Shown here: positions 25,883-34,412 of the stretch, piece by piece | Numbering within the stretch: position 1 is the first letter of the stretch | How the letters are laid out: each line of letters starts with the position of its first letter | From: Neolewinella marina | GTDB lineage: Bacteria > Bacteroidota > Bacteroidia > Chitinophagales > Saprospiraceae | Assembly (NCBI RefSeq): GCF_002631205.1 | Contig: NZ_PDLO01000004.1 | Location: 402,341 to 466,340, forward strand | DNA length: 64,000 nt | Reading direction: 5' to 3' | Program-made: the position numbers and the translations under genes | Notes under the pieces: model-generated | Told to the model about the DNA's origin: nothing | The model's input: the letters and a program-made list of their open reading frames with translations, nothing else | Databases searched by the model: none

Positions 25883-26497
25883 ATGGTTTCCACTCCCCTC
25901 CTCGCTTTCGGCATCACCCACCTCACCGACGCCCGCTACTTCGCGGCCTGGGATGCCCGCTACCTCTGCTTCCCCCTCGGCCCGGCCGGCCTTTCCACCG
26001 ACTACTTCCTGGCCATCCGCGAATGGGTGGAAGGCCCCGTTTGCGTAGCCGAACTGGGCGCGGACGCGGGTGCCGAATACTCCGCCGAAGCCCTTAGCGA
26101 CGGCGGCATCTCCCACGTGCTTATCGACTACGGCAGCCCTGCCACCGGGTTTACCGCAGCCGGCATCACGGTGCTGACCCGCCTCCCGGTAGCCGGCTAC
26201 CATTCCCTCGACGACCTGCAAGAACGCATGGCAGAAACATCCGGTGCCCTCATTCTCGACTTCACCGACGGTGGCATCACCTACTCCGATCTGGTGAATG
26301 GCTCCCCCTTCCCCCTCTCCGAACTGTCCGCCCTGATCGGCGACGGCGAAGTCTTCCTCCACCTCGACCTGTCCGCCTCCCAGGCGGAGGCCACCGCCAC
26401 CGCCAACTACGGCCTGGCCCTGCGCGGCAGCAGCGAAGAAAAGGTAGGATATAAGAGCTTCGACGACCTGGATGAGATACTGGAGGCCCTGGAGTAG
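25883..26497 (+). CDS. TrpF-like TIM-barrel protein of unknown function
   Basis: 204 aa from ATG 25883. The start LAFGITHLTDARYFAAWDARYLCF resembles the first strand and helix of phosphoribosylanthranilate isomerase, and later strands follow a barrel rhythm (ALILDFTDGG, GEVFLHLDLS, NYGLALRGSSEEKVGYKSFD). The catalytic cysteine of TrpF (KICG) is not present, so isomerase activity is doubtful. No other trp gene is near. It probably shares a transcript with rsmI and ends just before a hairpin array. A copy of the dispersed motif lies inside it and encodes GADAGA. Confidence 0.55.
   Translation: MVSTPLLAFGITHLTDARYFAAWDARYLCFPLGPAGLSTDYFLAIREWVEGPVCVAELGADAGAEYSAEALSDGGISHVLIDYGSPATGFTAAGITVLTRLPVAGYHSLDDLQERMAETSGALILDFTDGGITYSDLVNGSPFPLSELSALIGDGEVFLHLDLSASQAEATATANYGLALRGSSEEKVGYKSFDDLDEILEALE
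26056..26074 (-). repeat. Dispersed motif copy 4 (exact consensus, in a gene)
   Basis: The minus strand reads GGCACCCGCGTCCGCGCCC. It lies antisense in the TrpF-like gene, where the sense frame reads GADAGA. Confidence 0.8.
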
Positions 26498-26511
26498 GCC
26501 GAGGCCTTACC

Positions 26512-26861
26512 TCAGGTCGAGGCCTTTTGGGCCGAGTGGTCCATACCTGCCGCGCATACTCTTTGGTAACTCGCCCTGCAAGGGCTCGACCTTGCATCAG
26601 GCCGAGGCCTTGTAGGCCGAGTGGTTTTTACTTGTCGCGCATACTTCCTGATAACTCGCCCTGCAAGGGCTCGACCTCGTCTCAGGTCGAGGCCTTGTAG
26701 GCCGAGTGCTCTTTACTTGCCGCGCATATTTCCTGATAACTCGCCCTGCAAGGGCTCGACCTCGTCTCAGGTCGAGGCCTTTTAGGCCAAGTGGTCCATA
26801 CCTGCTGCGCATACTCTTTGATAACTCGCCCCGCAGGGGCTCGACCTGGAGCTCGACCTTA
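26512..26861. repeat. Four-copy 85-bp tandem array of long hairpins
   Basis: The marker TCAG(G/GT)CGAGGCC recurs at 26512, 26597, 26682 and 26767, exactly 85 bp apart, and a last partial copy ends at 26861 after a 10-bp insertion. Within each junction, the arm CTCGCCCTGCAAGGGCTCG, continued by ACCT, faces the arm AGGTCGAGGCCTTGTAGGCCG across a loop of about 6 nt, so each unit can fold into a hairpin with about 23 bp per arm. The copies abut with no unique spacers. The array fills the convergent gap between the TrpF-like gene and hemB and could act as a bidirectional terminator or a REP-type element. Confidence 0.85.
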
Positions 26862-27845
26862 TCAGGCATTCCACCGCGCGAAGTCCTTGGCAAAATAGCT
26901 GATGATCACGTCGGCCCCGGCCCGGCGGATGCAGGTGAGTGCCTCGGTGGCGGCCTGCTCGTAGTTCAGCCAGCCCTTGTCGGCCGCGGCCAGCAGCATG
27001 GCGCACTCTCCGCTCACGTGGTAGGCGGCGATGGGCAGGGGGTGGGCTTCGTGGAGCCGCCAGATGATGTCGAGGTAATTGAGGGCGGGCTTCACCATCA
27101 GGTAGTCGGCGCCTTCGGCGGCGTCGAGGGCCCCTTCCCGCAGGGCCTCACGGGCGTTGGCGGGGTCCATCTGGTAGGTCTTCTTGTCGGCGGGCACGTC
27201 GGCCAGCTGCCGGGGCGCGCTGTCGAGGGCGTCGCGGAAGGGGCCGTAGAACGCACTGGCGTACTTGGCCGTGTACGACATGATGGCGGTATCGGTGAGG
27301 CCCTCCTGGTCGAGCGCCCGCCGGATGCTGCCGACGCGGCCATCCATCATATCGCTGGGCCCGATAATGTCGAAGCCCGACTGGGCCTGGGCAACGGCCA
27401 TGGCGTCGAGCAGTTTCAGGCTTTCGTCGTTGTGGATTTTGCCGTCGATCACCACCCCGTCGTGGCCGTCACTGCTGTAGGGGTCCAGGGCCGCGTCGGA
27501 GATCAGGCAGACCTCCGGGAAGCGGTCCTTGATGGCGCGGGCGGCGTGGAGGTAGAAGTTCTGCTCGGCGGTGGCGTAGGTGCCGGTTTTGTCCTTGTGC
27601 TCCTCGGGCACCGCCGGGAACATCATGAAGCTGTTCAGCCCCACCGCGGTGCACTGCTCGATTTCCCGCAGCACCTCATCGATGCCCAGGCGGTAGCTGC
27701 CGGGCAGGCTGGCGATGGGCAGCCGGGCCTTCGCCTCGGGCATCAGAAAGATGGGCTGCACGAGGTGGCCGGCGGTGAGCTCCGTTTCCCGCACCAGGTT
27801 GCGGACGGCGGCGGAAGAACGGTTGCGGCGGGGGCGGGAGAGCAT
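26862..27845 (-). CDS. hemB: Delta-aminolevulinic acid dehydratase (porphobilinogen synthase)
   Basis: 327 aa from the ATG ending at 27845; the frame is open further upstream but this start matches the family. The two Schiff-base lysines are Lys194 (YTAKYASAFYGPF) and Lys252 (YLMVKPALNYLDI). The zinc-binding cysteines of the classic loop are replaced: LDPYSSDGHDG at 120-130, which marks the magnesium-dependent type. It condenses two 5-aminolevulinate molecules to porphobilinogen in haem synthesis. The stop sits against the 85-bp repeat array. The other haem gene in the window is hemD at 10698. Confidence 0.96.
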   Translation of the reverse strand: MLSRPRRNRSSAAVRNLVRETELTAGHLVQPIFLMPEAKARLPIASLPGSYRLGIDEVLREIEQCTAVGLNSFMMFPAVPEEHKDKTGTYATAEQNFYLHAARAIKDRFPEVCLISDAALDPYSSDGHDGVVIDGKIHNDESLKLLDAMAVAQAQSGFDIIGPSDMMDGRVGSIRRALDQEGLTDTAIMSYTAKYASAFYGPFRDALDSAPRQLADVPADKKTYQMDPANAREALREGALDAAEGADYLMVKPALNYLDIIWRLHEAHPLPIAAYHVSGECAMLLAAADKGWLNYEQAATEALTCIRRAGADVIISYFAKDFARWNA

Positions 27846-27997
27846 AGAGCGGTTGGATGAGTTCGTGGAGGGGGAAGTCTGCAAAGGAAATGCCGGCGAG
27901 GAGATCCGGATTGCTATCAACGACTGAAGGGGAAGAAAGATGAGTGAACCGGCGCGGATCGGGGCAGCCCGGCCCATTCTTGACGGAAAGCTGTCCG

Positions 27998-30244
27998 TCA
28001 GCGGCCCACGTACCAGGCGAACGTACGGCACTCCGCGATCAGTTCGTCGTAGAATTCGGTATCGGCGTAGTCGTCCCTCAGGATGCTGAAGTAGGTGAAG
28101 GGCCGCTCCCCCCCGGGCCGGCCCAGGGCGTAATGCTGGTTGCGCTCCGCCTTGGCGGCGTAGTAGGCGGCCAGGGCGGCGGCTTCCCGGTCCGGCGCCC
28201 GCCGCAGGGCCCGCTCGAAATAGTAGAGGGGCTGGTCCATGCTGAAGTGCTCCAGGTTGCCCAGGGGGGCGTTGACGTGGGAAAACACACTGGTGGGGGT
28301 GCGGGCCGCAGCGGCCCGGGCGGCGCTGCTGCCGGAGCGGAATACGTCGGCGAAGGCCCAGTTGTAGCTGAAGTACGACAGGTTATAGAGCGCCAGTCCG
28401 ATGTTGAAGTAGTTGCGGGCCGCAAGGGTATCGTTGGTGCTGCGGTCGGCCTCCTCCTCCAGTTCATCGAGCCGCTGCAGCAGCTGCACCTTGTTGTAGG
28501 TGGCGGCGTCGGCTGGCGGGTTATAGTGGACGCGGTCGCGCAGCTGCCGCTCGAAGGGGGCGAAGCGGCCGTAGGCCTCGAGGCTTTCGGTGGGAATGCG
28601 GCGGTAGATCTCCAAGGCGGCCTTCCACTGTCCGCGTTGCAGGTAGTGGTTGCCGATCAGGTTCTGGATGTCGACCCGGGGGGCACTGCCCATCCGGTCG
28701 GCGAAGAGGGCCCGGTCGAAGCGGTTGAGGCTGTCGGCCAGCCGCTCCAGGGTGAGCAGGGATTCGATACCCGGATTTTTGGCAATCGCGCCGAAACCGT
28801 ACCGCAGCAGGTTGGCCTTGGCCTGCTGTCCCGACTGCCGGTAGACGGCCTCTAGCTTGCGGTGGACCAACTCGCGGAAGTCGGGGTACCGCTGACGGAT
28901 GTCGGCGTCGGTCAGCAGATTGTAGTAGCGCAGCTCCACGGAGTCGGTCACCCGGCTCAGCTGGAGTACGTCGATTACGTGGTGGAGAATGCCGATCTGC
29001 TGTCGGAGGCTGTCGCTGTCGGTGGCGCCGGCAAGGCTGCTCAGGGTCCGTTCGGCGTAGAAGTAGTCGCCCGCCAGCAACTCGAGTACCCCCCGCGCGA
29101 ACTGCCAGAATTCGGAGTGGTCGGTCTTTCCCTCCTCCACTATCCGGTTGACGAAGGTTTGCATGGCGACCACCCGGTCCGTGGCTCCCCGACTGGGTCC
29201 GCCGTCGCGCAGGTTCCCGCCGAGCAGTTCCCGTTCCAGCTCCTGCAGTTCACGCATGGCCAGCAATACCAGGGCTTCGTTGCCGGGTTCGTAGCCGTAG
29301 ATGTGGCGCATCTCTTCCAGCACCACGGCCCGCCCGTTGTGGGCCCGCAGCACGTGCAGCATGGCGCGCTCATGGTCGTTCTGGCAGAGGAGCAGGGCCT
29401 GCTTCCACTGCTCGTCGGTCTGGATGCGGAAGCTGTGGTAAGCACTTTCCCGCTTGGAGGGGCTGCGCTCGAAAATGCGACTGAAGAGGTAGGCGGACTG
29501 GGGGTAATCGCCCAGCGCCTGCAGGGCTCCGGCCCGGTGGCCCTCGATCCAGTCGTTGAGGAGGCTGGGGTCGGCGTCCACCTTGGGCATCAGGTAGTCG
29601 TAAAGCTCGAGTACGTAGGCGTGTTCTCCCAGGTAGTGGGCCAGGCGGATGAGCTGGTAGGCGTAGCGGAGGCGGACGTAGTGGCTCTCCAGGCGGGGGA
29701 AGCGCTGCAGTCCGGTTTCCAGCAGGGCTTCCATGTCGGCGCGGGAAATGTTGCGGCGCTGGAAGGCGTTGGCGGGACTGGTTACGAAGGGCTCTACCCG
29801 CTTGGCGTAGATGAGGTAGTCCACTACTTCCCGGCAGTTGTCATCCAGGAGGTGGCGGGCAAAGGCGTTGGGCTGCAGGGCCGGGGGCAGGTCGTCGGAG
29901 TCCGCGTCCTTGACGTCGAGCAGGCGGCGGAGGGTTTCGAGCTGGTTCAGGTTATCGCCGTAGACGATGGCTTCAATGTCCGCCGCGTCCACCTGGTCGC
30001 AGAAGCGTTCGTGCCATTCCGCGACGTTGTCCGCCCGCTGCTGGTTGCCGGGTTGGCCGAGCTCCTCCCGGTAGACGGCACCGAAGTGGAGGAAAAAAGG
30101 CGCCAGCTGGGAATTGAAGTCCACCACCCGGGGATTCAGAAAATGGAAACCCTCCGCCTCCGCGGGGGGGCGGCACTGGGCGGGCGTGCCACCGGCGGGC
30201 AGCGCGTACAGGAGGAACAGGAGGAAGAGGCAGCCGTACTTCAT
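27998..30244 (-). CDS. Large secreted protein with helical (TPR-like) repeats, unknown function
   Basis: 748 aa. A signal peptide MKYGCLFLLFLLYALPAGG is followed by a soluble protein that is almost all helical. Repeated amphipathic pairs such as RLRYAYQLIRLAHYLGEHAYVLEL and GNHYLQRGQWKAALEIYRRI suggest a superhelical scaffold of TPR type, and the last third holds LYYFERALRRAPDREAAALA. No catalytic motif or membrane helix is seen after the signal. hemB lies downstream, separated by 152 bp. A role as a periplasmic protein-protein scaffold is inference. Confidence 0.7.
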   Translation of the reverse strand: MKYGCLFLLFLLYALPAGGTPAQCRPPAEAEGFHFLNPRVVDFNSQLAPFFLHFGAVYREELGQPGNQQRADNVAEWHERFCDQVDAADIEAIVYGDNLNQLETLRRLLDVKDADSDDLPPALQPNAFARHLLDDNCREVVDYLIYAKRVEPFVTSPANAFQRRNISRADMEALLETGLQRFPRLESHYVRLRYAYQLIRLAHYLGEHAYVLELYDYLMPKVDADPSLLNDWIEGHRAGALQALGDYPQSAYLFSRIFERSPSKRESAYHSFRIQTDEQWKQALLLCQNDHERAMLHVLRAHNGRAVVLEEMRHIYGYEPGNEALVLLAMRELQELERELLGGNLRDGGPSRGATDRVVAMQTFVNRIVEEGKTDHSEFWQFARGVLELLAGDYFYAERTLSSLAGATDSDSLRQQIGILHHVIDVLQLSRVTDSVELRYYNLLTDADIRQRYPDFRELVHRKLEAVYRQSGQQAKANLLRYGFGAIAKNPGIESLLTLERLADSLNRFDRALFADRMGSAPRVDIQNLIGNHYLQRGQWKAALEIYRRIPTESLEAYGRFAPFERQLRDRVHYNPPADAATYNKVQLLQRLDELEEEADRSTNDTLAARNYFNIGLALYNLSYFSYNWAFADVFRSGSSAARAAAARTPTSVFSHVNAPLGNLEHFSMDQPLYYFERALRRAPDREAAALAAYYAAKAERNQHYALGRPGGERPFTYFSILRDDYADTEFYDELIAECRTFAWYVGR

Positions 30245-30278
30245 GGTGGGGAGCGCAAATTACGGTGGTCCCGCGTTT

Positions 30279-30386
30279 AGTGGTCGGACGACTATAGTGG
30301 TCCGACCATTAAGTCGTCGGACCACTAAGTCGTCCGACCAAAAATCCATGGACCACTAAGTCGTCCAACCAAAAAATCATGGACCA
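30279..30386. repeat. Cluster of direct and inverted GTCGTCCGACCA repeats between divergent genes
   Basis: AGTGGTCGGACGACT near 30280 is the reverse complement of AGTCGTCCGACCA near 30328. Related copies stand at about 30311, 30357 and 30374, some followed by ATCATGGACCA or ATCCATGGACCA. The cluster occupies most of the 170-bp gap between the divergent 27998-30244 and patatin genes. It can form hairpins or act as several sites for one regulator. Confidence 0.65.
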
Positions 30387-30414
30387 ACCCTAACTTGTCC
30401 ACCCCAGCTTCCCC

Positions 30415-32628
30415 ATGAGAACCTACCTGACCCTGCTCCTTTGCTGTTTTCTTGGCACCTGCGTCCGCGCCCAGGGAGATACTAGGGTTGGCCTTGTCCT
30501 CAGCGGTGGAGGTGCAAAGGGCTACGCCCACATCGGGGCCCTGCGCGTAATCGAGGAAAGCGGCGTGCGGGTCGACTACATCGGCGGCACGAGTATGGGA
30601 GCTGTGGTGGGCGGCCTCTACGCCGCGGGCTACAGCGCCGACCAGCTGGAGGAACTGCTGCGCAGCATCGACATCATGGCTGAACTGCAGGACGCCGTCG
30701 AGCGGGAAGACCGCACCATCTACGAAAAGCTGAACAACGAAAAGTACCTGCTATCGATCTCCATGCAGGACTTCAGCATCCAGCTGCCCACGGCCCTCTC
30801 CGACGGGCAGCGGGTGCACGACCTCTTCGCCAACTGGACGGCCGAGGTGGGCCACGTGCGCGATTTCAGCAAACTCCCCATCCCCTACCTGGCCGTAGCC
30901 ACCGACATCGAGACCGGCGACGCCGTGGTGCTGGAAAAGGGGATGCTGGCCGAGGCCATGCGCGCCAGCGCCGCCCTGCCCGGCGTGCTGAGCCCTTACG
31001 AGCTCGACGGCCACCTGCTCACCGACGGGGGCGTGTCGAACAACTACCCCGCCGAGGAGATCAAGGCCAAGGGCATGGACTACGTCCTGGGCGTAAGCGT
31101 AGAATCCGACCCCCTGAAGGCGAGCGAGATCAGCAGCGTGGCCGACCTCATCCTGCAGATCGCCTTCTTCCAGGCCAACCGGCGCAACCTGGAGCAGTAC
31201 GAGGTAACCGACCTGGACATCAAGCCCGACCTTAAGGGCTTCAACGTACTCAGCTTCAGCGACATCGACACCCTGATCAACGCCGGCTACCGCGCCGCCC
31301 TCGACCTGAAGCCCACCCTGGATTCCCTGGCGGCCCTGCAACGCAACAAGAAAAGCACCCGCGACACCACCCCGGCCCGCGTCCCCCAGTACCTGAACGT
31401 GGGCCGCGTCACCATCACGGGCAACGACGAGCTTTCCGACCGCCAGGTACTCAGCTACTTCGACGACCAGCTGCCGGGCCGCATCAGTTGGGAAGACTTC
31501 CGGCAGGGCCTGGTGGACCTCCACGTCACCGGCCGCTACGCCAACATCAACTACCGCTGGGAATACCTCCTGGGGGGCTCCCGCGACGAGATCGCCCTGG
31601 AGCTCGTCTTCGAGCAGGTACCCGCCTTCGGCCAGCAACTCCGCCTCGGCCTTCACTACGACCCCGTGTACCGGGCCAACCTGCTGCTCAACCTGACGGT
31701 CTACGATCAGCTCATCGACAACAGCATCACCAGCCTGGACCTCATCGCGGGCAACCGGCTGCGCTACCGCTTCGATTACCGCGTGAACCGCATCAACGGC
31801 TCGGCCTTCGGACTGCGCAGCCGGCTGGATTACGCCGACGTTGGCTTTGACGTGGAGGACGTAGAGAACGAGAACCTGGGCATCGTGCTTAACCGGGTCG
31901 ACTTCCGCTTCAGCGACTGGAACGCCGAGGCCTACTGGGACGTACGCCAGACCAAGAACAGCTTCACCGGCCTGGCCACCGAGATCAAGTACTACGCCAC
32001 CGAATCCGACCAACTGGCCTCGGCCGATACCTCCAGCCTCTTCTCCCTTGGCCACAACTTCTATCTGGTACCCAAGCTGTACTTCATCTACGACAAGCTC
32101 GACCGCCCCCACTTCCCGCTGCGGGGCTTCACCATCGACGCCGAGGCCCGCGCCATCCGCGACCTGTCCGACCAGGCGCCGGGCTGGGCCTATAACCTGG
32201 ACGTGGACTTCCTCGGCATGGTGCCCCTCACGACCAAGAGCTCACTGGGCATCGAGGCGAGCGCCGGCACCTTCCTCAGCCGCTCCACCCTGCCCTACCG
32301 CTACTATCTGGGGGGCGTGAACCGCCAGCTGCTCAACAACTTCAAGCCCTTCCCCAGCCTCGATTTCGGCCAGGCCTCCGGCAACGGACTCCTCCTGTGC
32401 GAGGTGTTCTGGCGGCAGCGGCTCTTCTCCAACCACTACTTCCACCTGGGGGCACGCGGTGCCTACATCGGCAACCCCTACGACGTGCCGAGCTCGGTCG
32501 ACGATTCTTGGATCGCGGCCGGCGTGATTGGCTACGGACTCAGCACCCCCCTCGGCCCCGTCGAGCTCACCTACGCCCAGGGCTCCCAGGGGGGCGGGCT
32601 CTACTTTTACCTGGGCCACTGGTTCTGA
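30415..32628 (+). CDS. Patatin-like phospholipase fused to an Omp85-type beta-barrel
   Basis: 737 aa. The signal peptide MRTYLTLLLCCFLGTCVRAQ includes a dispersed motif copy. The patatin domain has the oxyanion loop GGGAKGYAHIGALRVIEE (31-48), nucleophile Ser60 in GGTSMG and Asp204 in the DGG motif (LLTDGGVSNNYP). A POTRA-like segment follows (VGRVTITGNDELSDRQVLSYF), then a surface-antigen barrel ending with YAQGSQGGGLYFYLGHWF. This is the layout of patatin proteins that insert in the outer membrane like type V secretion proteins. It should hydrolyse phospholipid acyl chains at the outer membrane; the target is unknown. Confidence 0.93.
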   Translation: MRTYLTLLLCCFLGTCVRAQGDTRVGLVLSGGGAKGYAHIGALRVIEESGVRVDYIGGTSMGAVVGGLYAAGYSADQLEELLRSIDIMAELQDAVEREDRTIYEKLNNEKYLLSISMQDFSIQLPTALSDGQRVHDLFANWTAEVGHVRDFSKLPIPYLAVATDIETGDAVVLEKGMLAEAMRASAALPGVLSPYELDGHLLTDGGVSNNYPAEEIKAKGMDYVLGVSVESDPLKASEISSVADLILQIAFFQANRRNLEQYEVTDLDIKPDLKGFNVLSFSDIDTLINAGYRAALDLKPTLDSLAALQRNKKSTRDTTPARVPQYLNVGRVTITGNDELSDRQVLSYFDDQLPGRISWEDFRQGLVDLHVTGRYANINYRWEYLLGGSRDEIALELVFEQVPAFGQQLRLGLHYDPVYRANLLLNLTVYDQLIDNSITSLDLIAGNRLRYRFDYRVNRINGSAFGLRSRLDYADVGFDVEDVENENLGIVLNRVDFRFSDWNAEAYWDVRQTKNSFTGLATEIKYYATESDQLASADTSSLFSLGHNFYLVPKLYFIYDKLDRPHFPLRGFTIDAEARAIRDLSDQAPGWAYNLDVDFLGMVPLTTKSSLGIEASAGTFLSRSTLPYRYYLGGVNRQLLNNFKPFPSLDFGQASGNGLLLCEVFWRQRLFSNHYFHLGARGAYIGNPYDVPSSVDDSWIAAGVIGYGLSTPLGPVELTYAQGSQGGGLYFYLGHWF
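30454..30472 (+). repeat. Dispersed motif copy 5 (signal-peptide site)
   Basis: GGCACCTGCGTCCGCGCCC encodes GTCVRA at the signal cleavage region of the patatin protein. It is the same 19 bases as copy 2. Confidence 0.8.
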
Positions 32629-32645
32629 CCCACTACCTTACCACC

Positions 32646-33470
32646 ATGAAAGATTTCCAGGGAAAAGTGGTGGTGATCACCGGCGCCGGTTCCGGTATCG
32701 GGCGGGAAATGGCCCTGCAGCTGGCCGGCTGCGGCGCTGTGCTGGCCCTCAATGACGTCAAGGAAGCCGAATTGGAAGAAACCTGGGCCGCCCTCCCCGA
32801 TTTAGCGCGGGGGCTGCGGCGCACTTTCGACGTGGGCGAACGGCTGGCCGTGCAGGACTTCGCCAACGCCGTGAAGGATCAGCTGGGCCGGGTGGACGTG
32901 GTCGTCAACAACGCCGGCTTCAGCGTCCGCCCCCAGCCCGTCATCTACAGCCGGGTGGAGGACTACGAGCGCACCCTCAAGGTCAACCTCTGGGGTGTCA
33001 TTTACGGCTCGCTGGCCTTCCTGCCCTACCTGCGCGAGCAGTCGGACAGCAGCCTGGTCAACGTGAGCAGCGTCTTCGGCCTGTACGCCTTCCCGGGTAC
33101 GGGGCCCTACAACGTGAGCAAGTTTGGCGTCCGCGGCTTCACCGAAACCCTGCGGGTGGAGATGGGCGACCGGATGCACGTCTGCTGCGTACACCCCGGC
33201 GGCATCGCCACTAATATCCACCGCAACGTGGAGATCGACGACCCAGCGGAGCGGGAGCGGTTTATCCGCACCTTCGACAAACGGGCCCACACCACCGCGG
33301 CCGAGGCCGCCCAGCAGATCATTCGGGGCATCGAGCGGCGGGATCCGCGGGTGCTCATCGGCCGCGACGCCTACTGGGTCGACAAGATCACCCGCCTGCT
33401 GCCCGCCCGCTACGAGCGGTTGCTGACGCGGTGGCTGGACCGGGATCGGTTTTTGTCGCGGGAGGGGTAG
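32646..33470 (+). CDS. Short-chain dehydrogenase/reductase
   Basis: 274 aa from ATG 32646; the frame is open upstream inside the patatin gene. It has the cofactor motif TGAGSGIG (residues about 12-19), NNAG in DVVVNNAGFSV, the catalytic serine in NVSSVFG and YNVSK as the Tyr-Lys pair. Asp near the end of the second strand (LALNDVKEAEL) favours NAD over NADP, a weak call. The substrate is unknown. It lies 17 bp after the patatin gene, so it is probably co-transcribed. Confidence 0.93.
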   Translation: MKDFQGKVVVITGAGSGIGREMALQLAGCGAVLALNDVKEAELEETWAALPDLARGLRRTFDVGERLAVQDFANAVKDQLGRVDVVVNNAGFSVRPQPVIYSRVEDYERTLKVNLWGVIYGSLAFLPYLREQSDSSLVNVSSVFGLYAFPGTGPYNVSKFGVRGFTETLRVEMGDRMHVCCVHPGGIATNIHRNVEIDDPAERERFIRTFDKRAHTTAAEAAQQIIRGIERRDPRVLIGRDAYWVDKITRLLPARYERLLTRWLDRDRFLSREG

Positions 33471-33471
33471 A

Positions 33472-33674
33472 AGACATCGGATGTTGTCCTTGCGCCAACC
33501 TGTCAGACATCGGATGTCTGACATTGTGTCACTCCGCAAAAATGCTGGGGATCACCAAGGCAACACCACCCATTTTCTTAAATTTGAGACATTTACTTCC
33601 TTTCACGTCAAATTTCTCCTCCACAACATCCGATGTCTGACAAAGTGACACCCTCCCAACATCCGATGTCTGCC
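33472..33674. repeat. Paired palindromic repeats (core AGACATCGGATGTCT) around a gene-free spacer
   Basis: Four copies of the core lie here: ACATCGGATGTTGTC at about 33474, a 23-bp near-perfect palindrome at 33501-33523, and inverted copies at about 33622 and 33658. Outer copies read GACATCGGATGTTG and CAACATCCGATGTC, so the ends are inverted. The spacer of about 98 bp between the inner copies is AT-rich and has no gene. The element fills the convergent gap between the SDR and endonuclease III genes. Confidence 0.8.
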
Positions 33675-33678
33675 ACCC

Positions 33679-34356
33679 CTACCCCAGCCCCAAATAATAC
33701 CGGCACCGCTCCCGCACCACGCACTCCCCACACCGCGGCCGCGAGTAGGTGCACACCCGCTGCCCGTGACGAAACAGCAGCTTGTGAAAGTTCAGGAGCT
33801 CATCGGCGTCGCGGGGAAGGATCTCCAGGAGCGCACCGTGGGCCTTGGCCTGACTGATCTTCGCTGGCAGGATCCCGAAGCGGGTGCTCACCCGGTGCAC
33901 GTGGGTATCCACGGGCAGGACGGGCTTCCGTAAGGAGAACAACAGCACGAAGGTGGCCGTCTTGAACCCCACCCCCGGCAATTCCATCAGCAGAGACTGG
34001 GCCTCCTCCACCGGCATATCGGCGAGGAAGTCCAGGTTCAACGCGCCGTAGGTATCCTGGATGTGCATCAGGATTTCCTTGATGCGGGGGGCCTTGATCT
34101 CCGGCCAGCGGCTCGTCTGGATGCACTGCTCAATGCCCTCCACCGGGGCACCCGCGACCCCGCCCCAGTCGCCGTAGGTCTCCAGCAACTTGTCGTAAGC
34201 AGCCTTTTCGTCGGCGTAGTTGGTGCGCTGGCTCAGGATGGTGGCCACCAGCTGGTCGATGGCCGACTTGCGGCTGTACCGCGTCTGGCGACCGTAGGCC
34301 GTCTGCAGGGTGTGGATGAGGTACTCCAGCTGGGTTTGGGTGGGGGTATCGGGCAT
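33679..34356 (-). CDS. nth: Endonuclease III (DNA glycosylase/AP lyase)
   Basis: 225 aa. The helix-hairpin-helix motif LPGVGFKTA carries the catalytic lysine Lys132, and Asp150 lies in VDTHVHRV. The [4Fe-4S] cluster cysteines are Cys202, Cys209, Cys212 and Cys218, in the usual 6-2-5 spacing. It removes oxidised pyrimidines in base excision repair. A degenerate copy of the dispersed motif lies in the sequence encoding GVAGAP. Palindromic repeats start 5 bp beyond its stop. Confidence 0.95.
   Translation of the reverse strand: MPDTPTQTQLEYLIHTLQTAYGRQTRYSRKSAIDQLVATILSQRTNYADEKAAYDKLLETYGDWGGVAGAPVEGIEQCIQTSRWPEIKAPRIKEILMHIQDTYGALNLDFLADMPVEEAQSLLMELPGVGFKTATFVLLFSLRKPVLPVDTHVHRVSTRFGILPAKISQAKAHGALLEILPRDADELLNFHKLLFRHGQRVCTYSRPRCGECVVRERCRYYLGLG
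34147..34165 (+). repeat. Dispersed motif copy 6 (degenerate, in nth)
   Basis: GGCACCCGCGACCCCGCCC keeps the first ten bases of the motif exactly and diverges after them. It is antisense to nth. Confidence 0.5.
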
Positions 34357-34412
34357 GGCGGCGGGGGCGGGCTTACCCCCTAAAGGTTGACCGGGCGCCC
34401 CGGGGTTCGGTG

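Noticed and set aside
26512..26861. CRISPR array
   Set aside because: The 85-bp units are contiguous without unique spacers, and no cas gene is present in the window.
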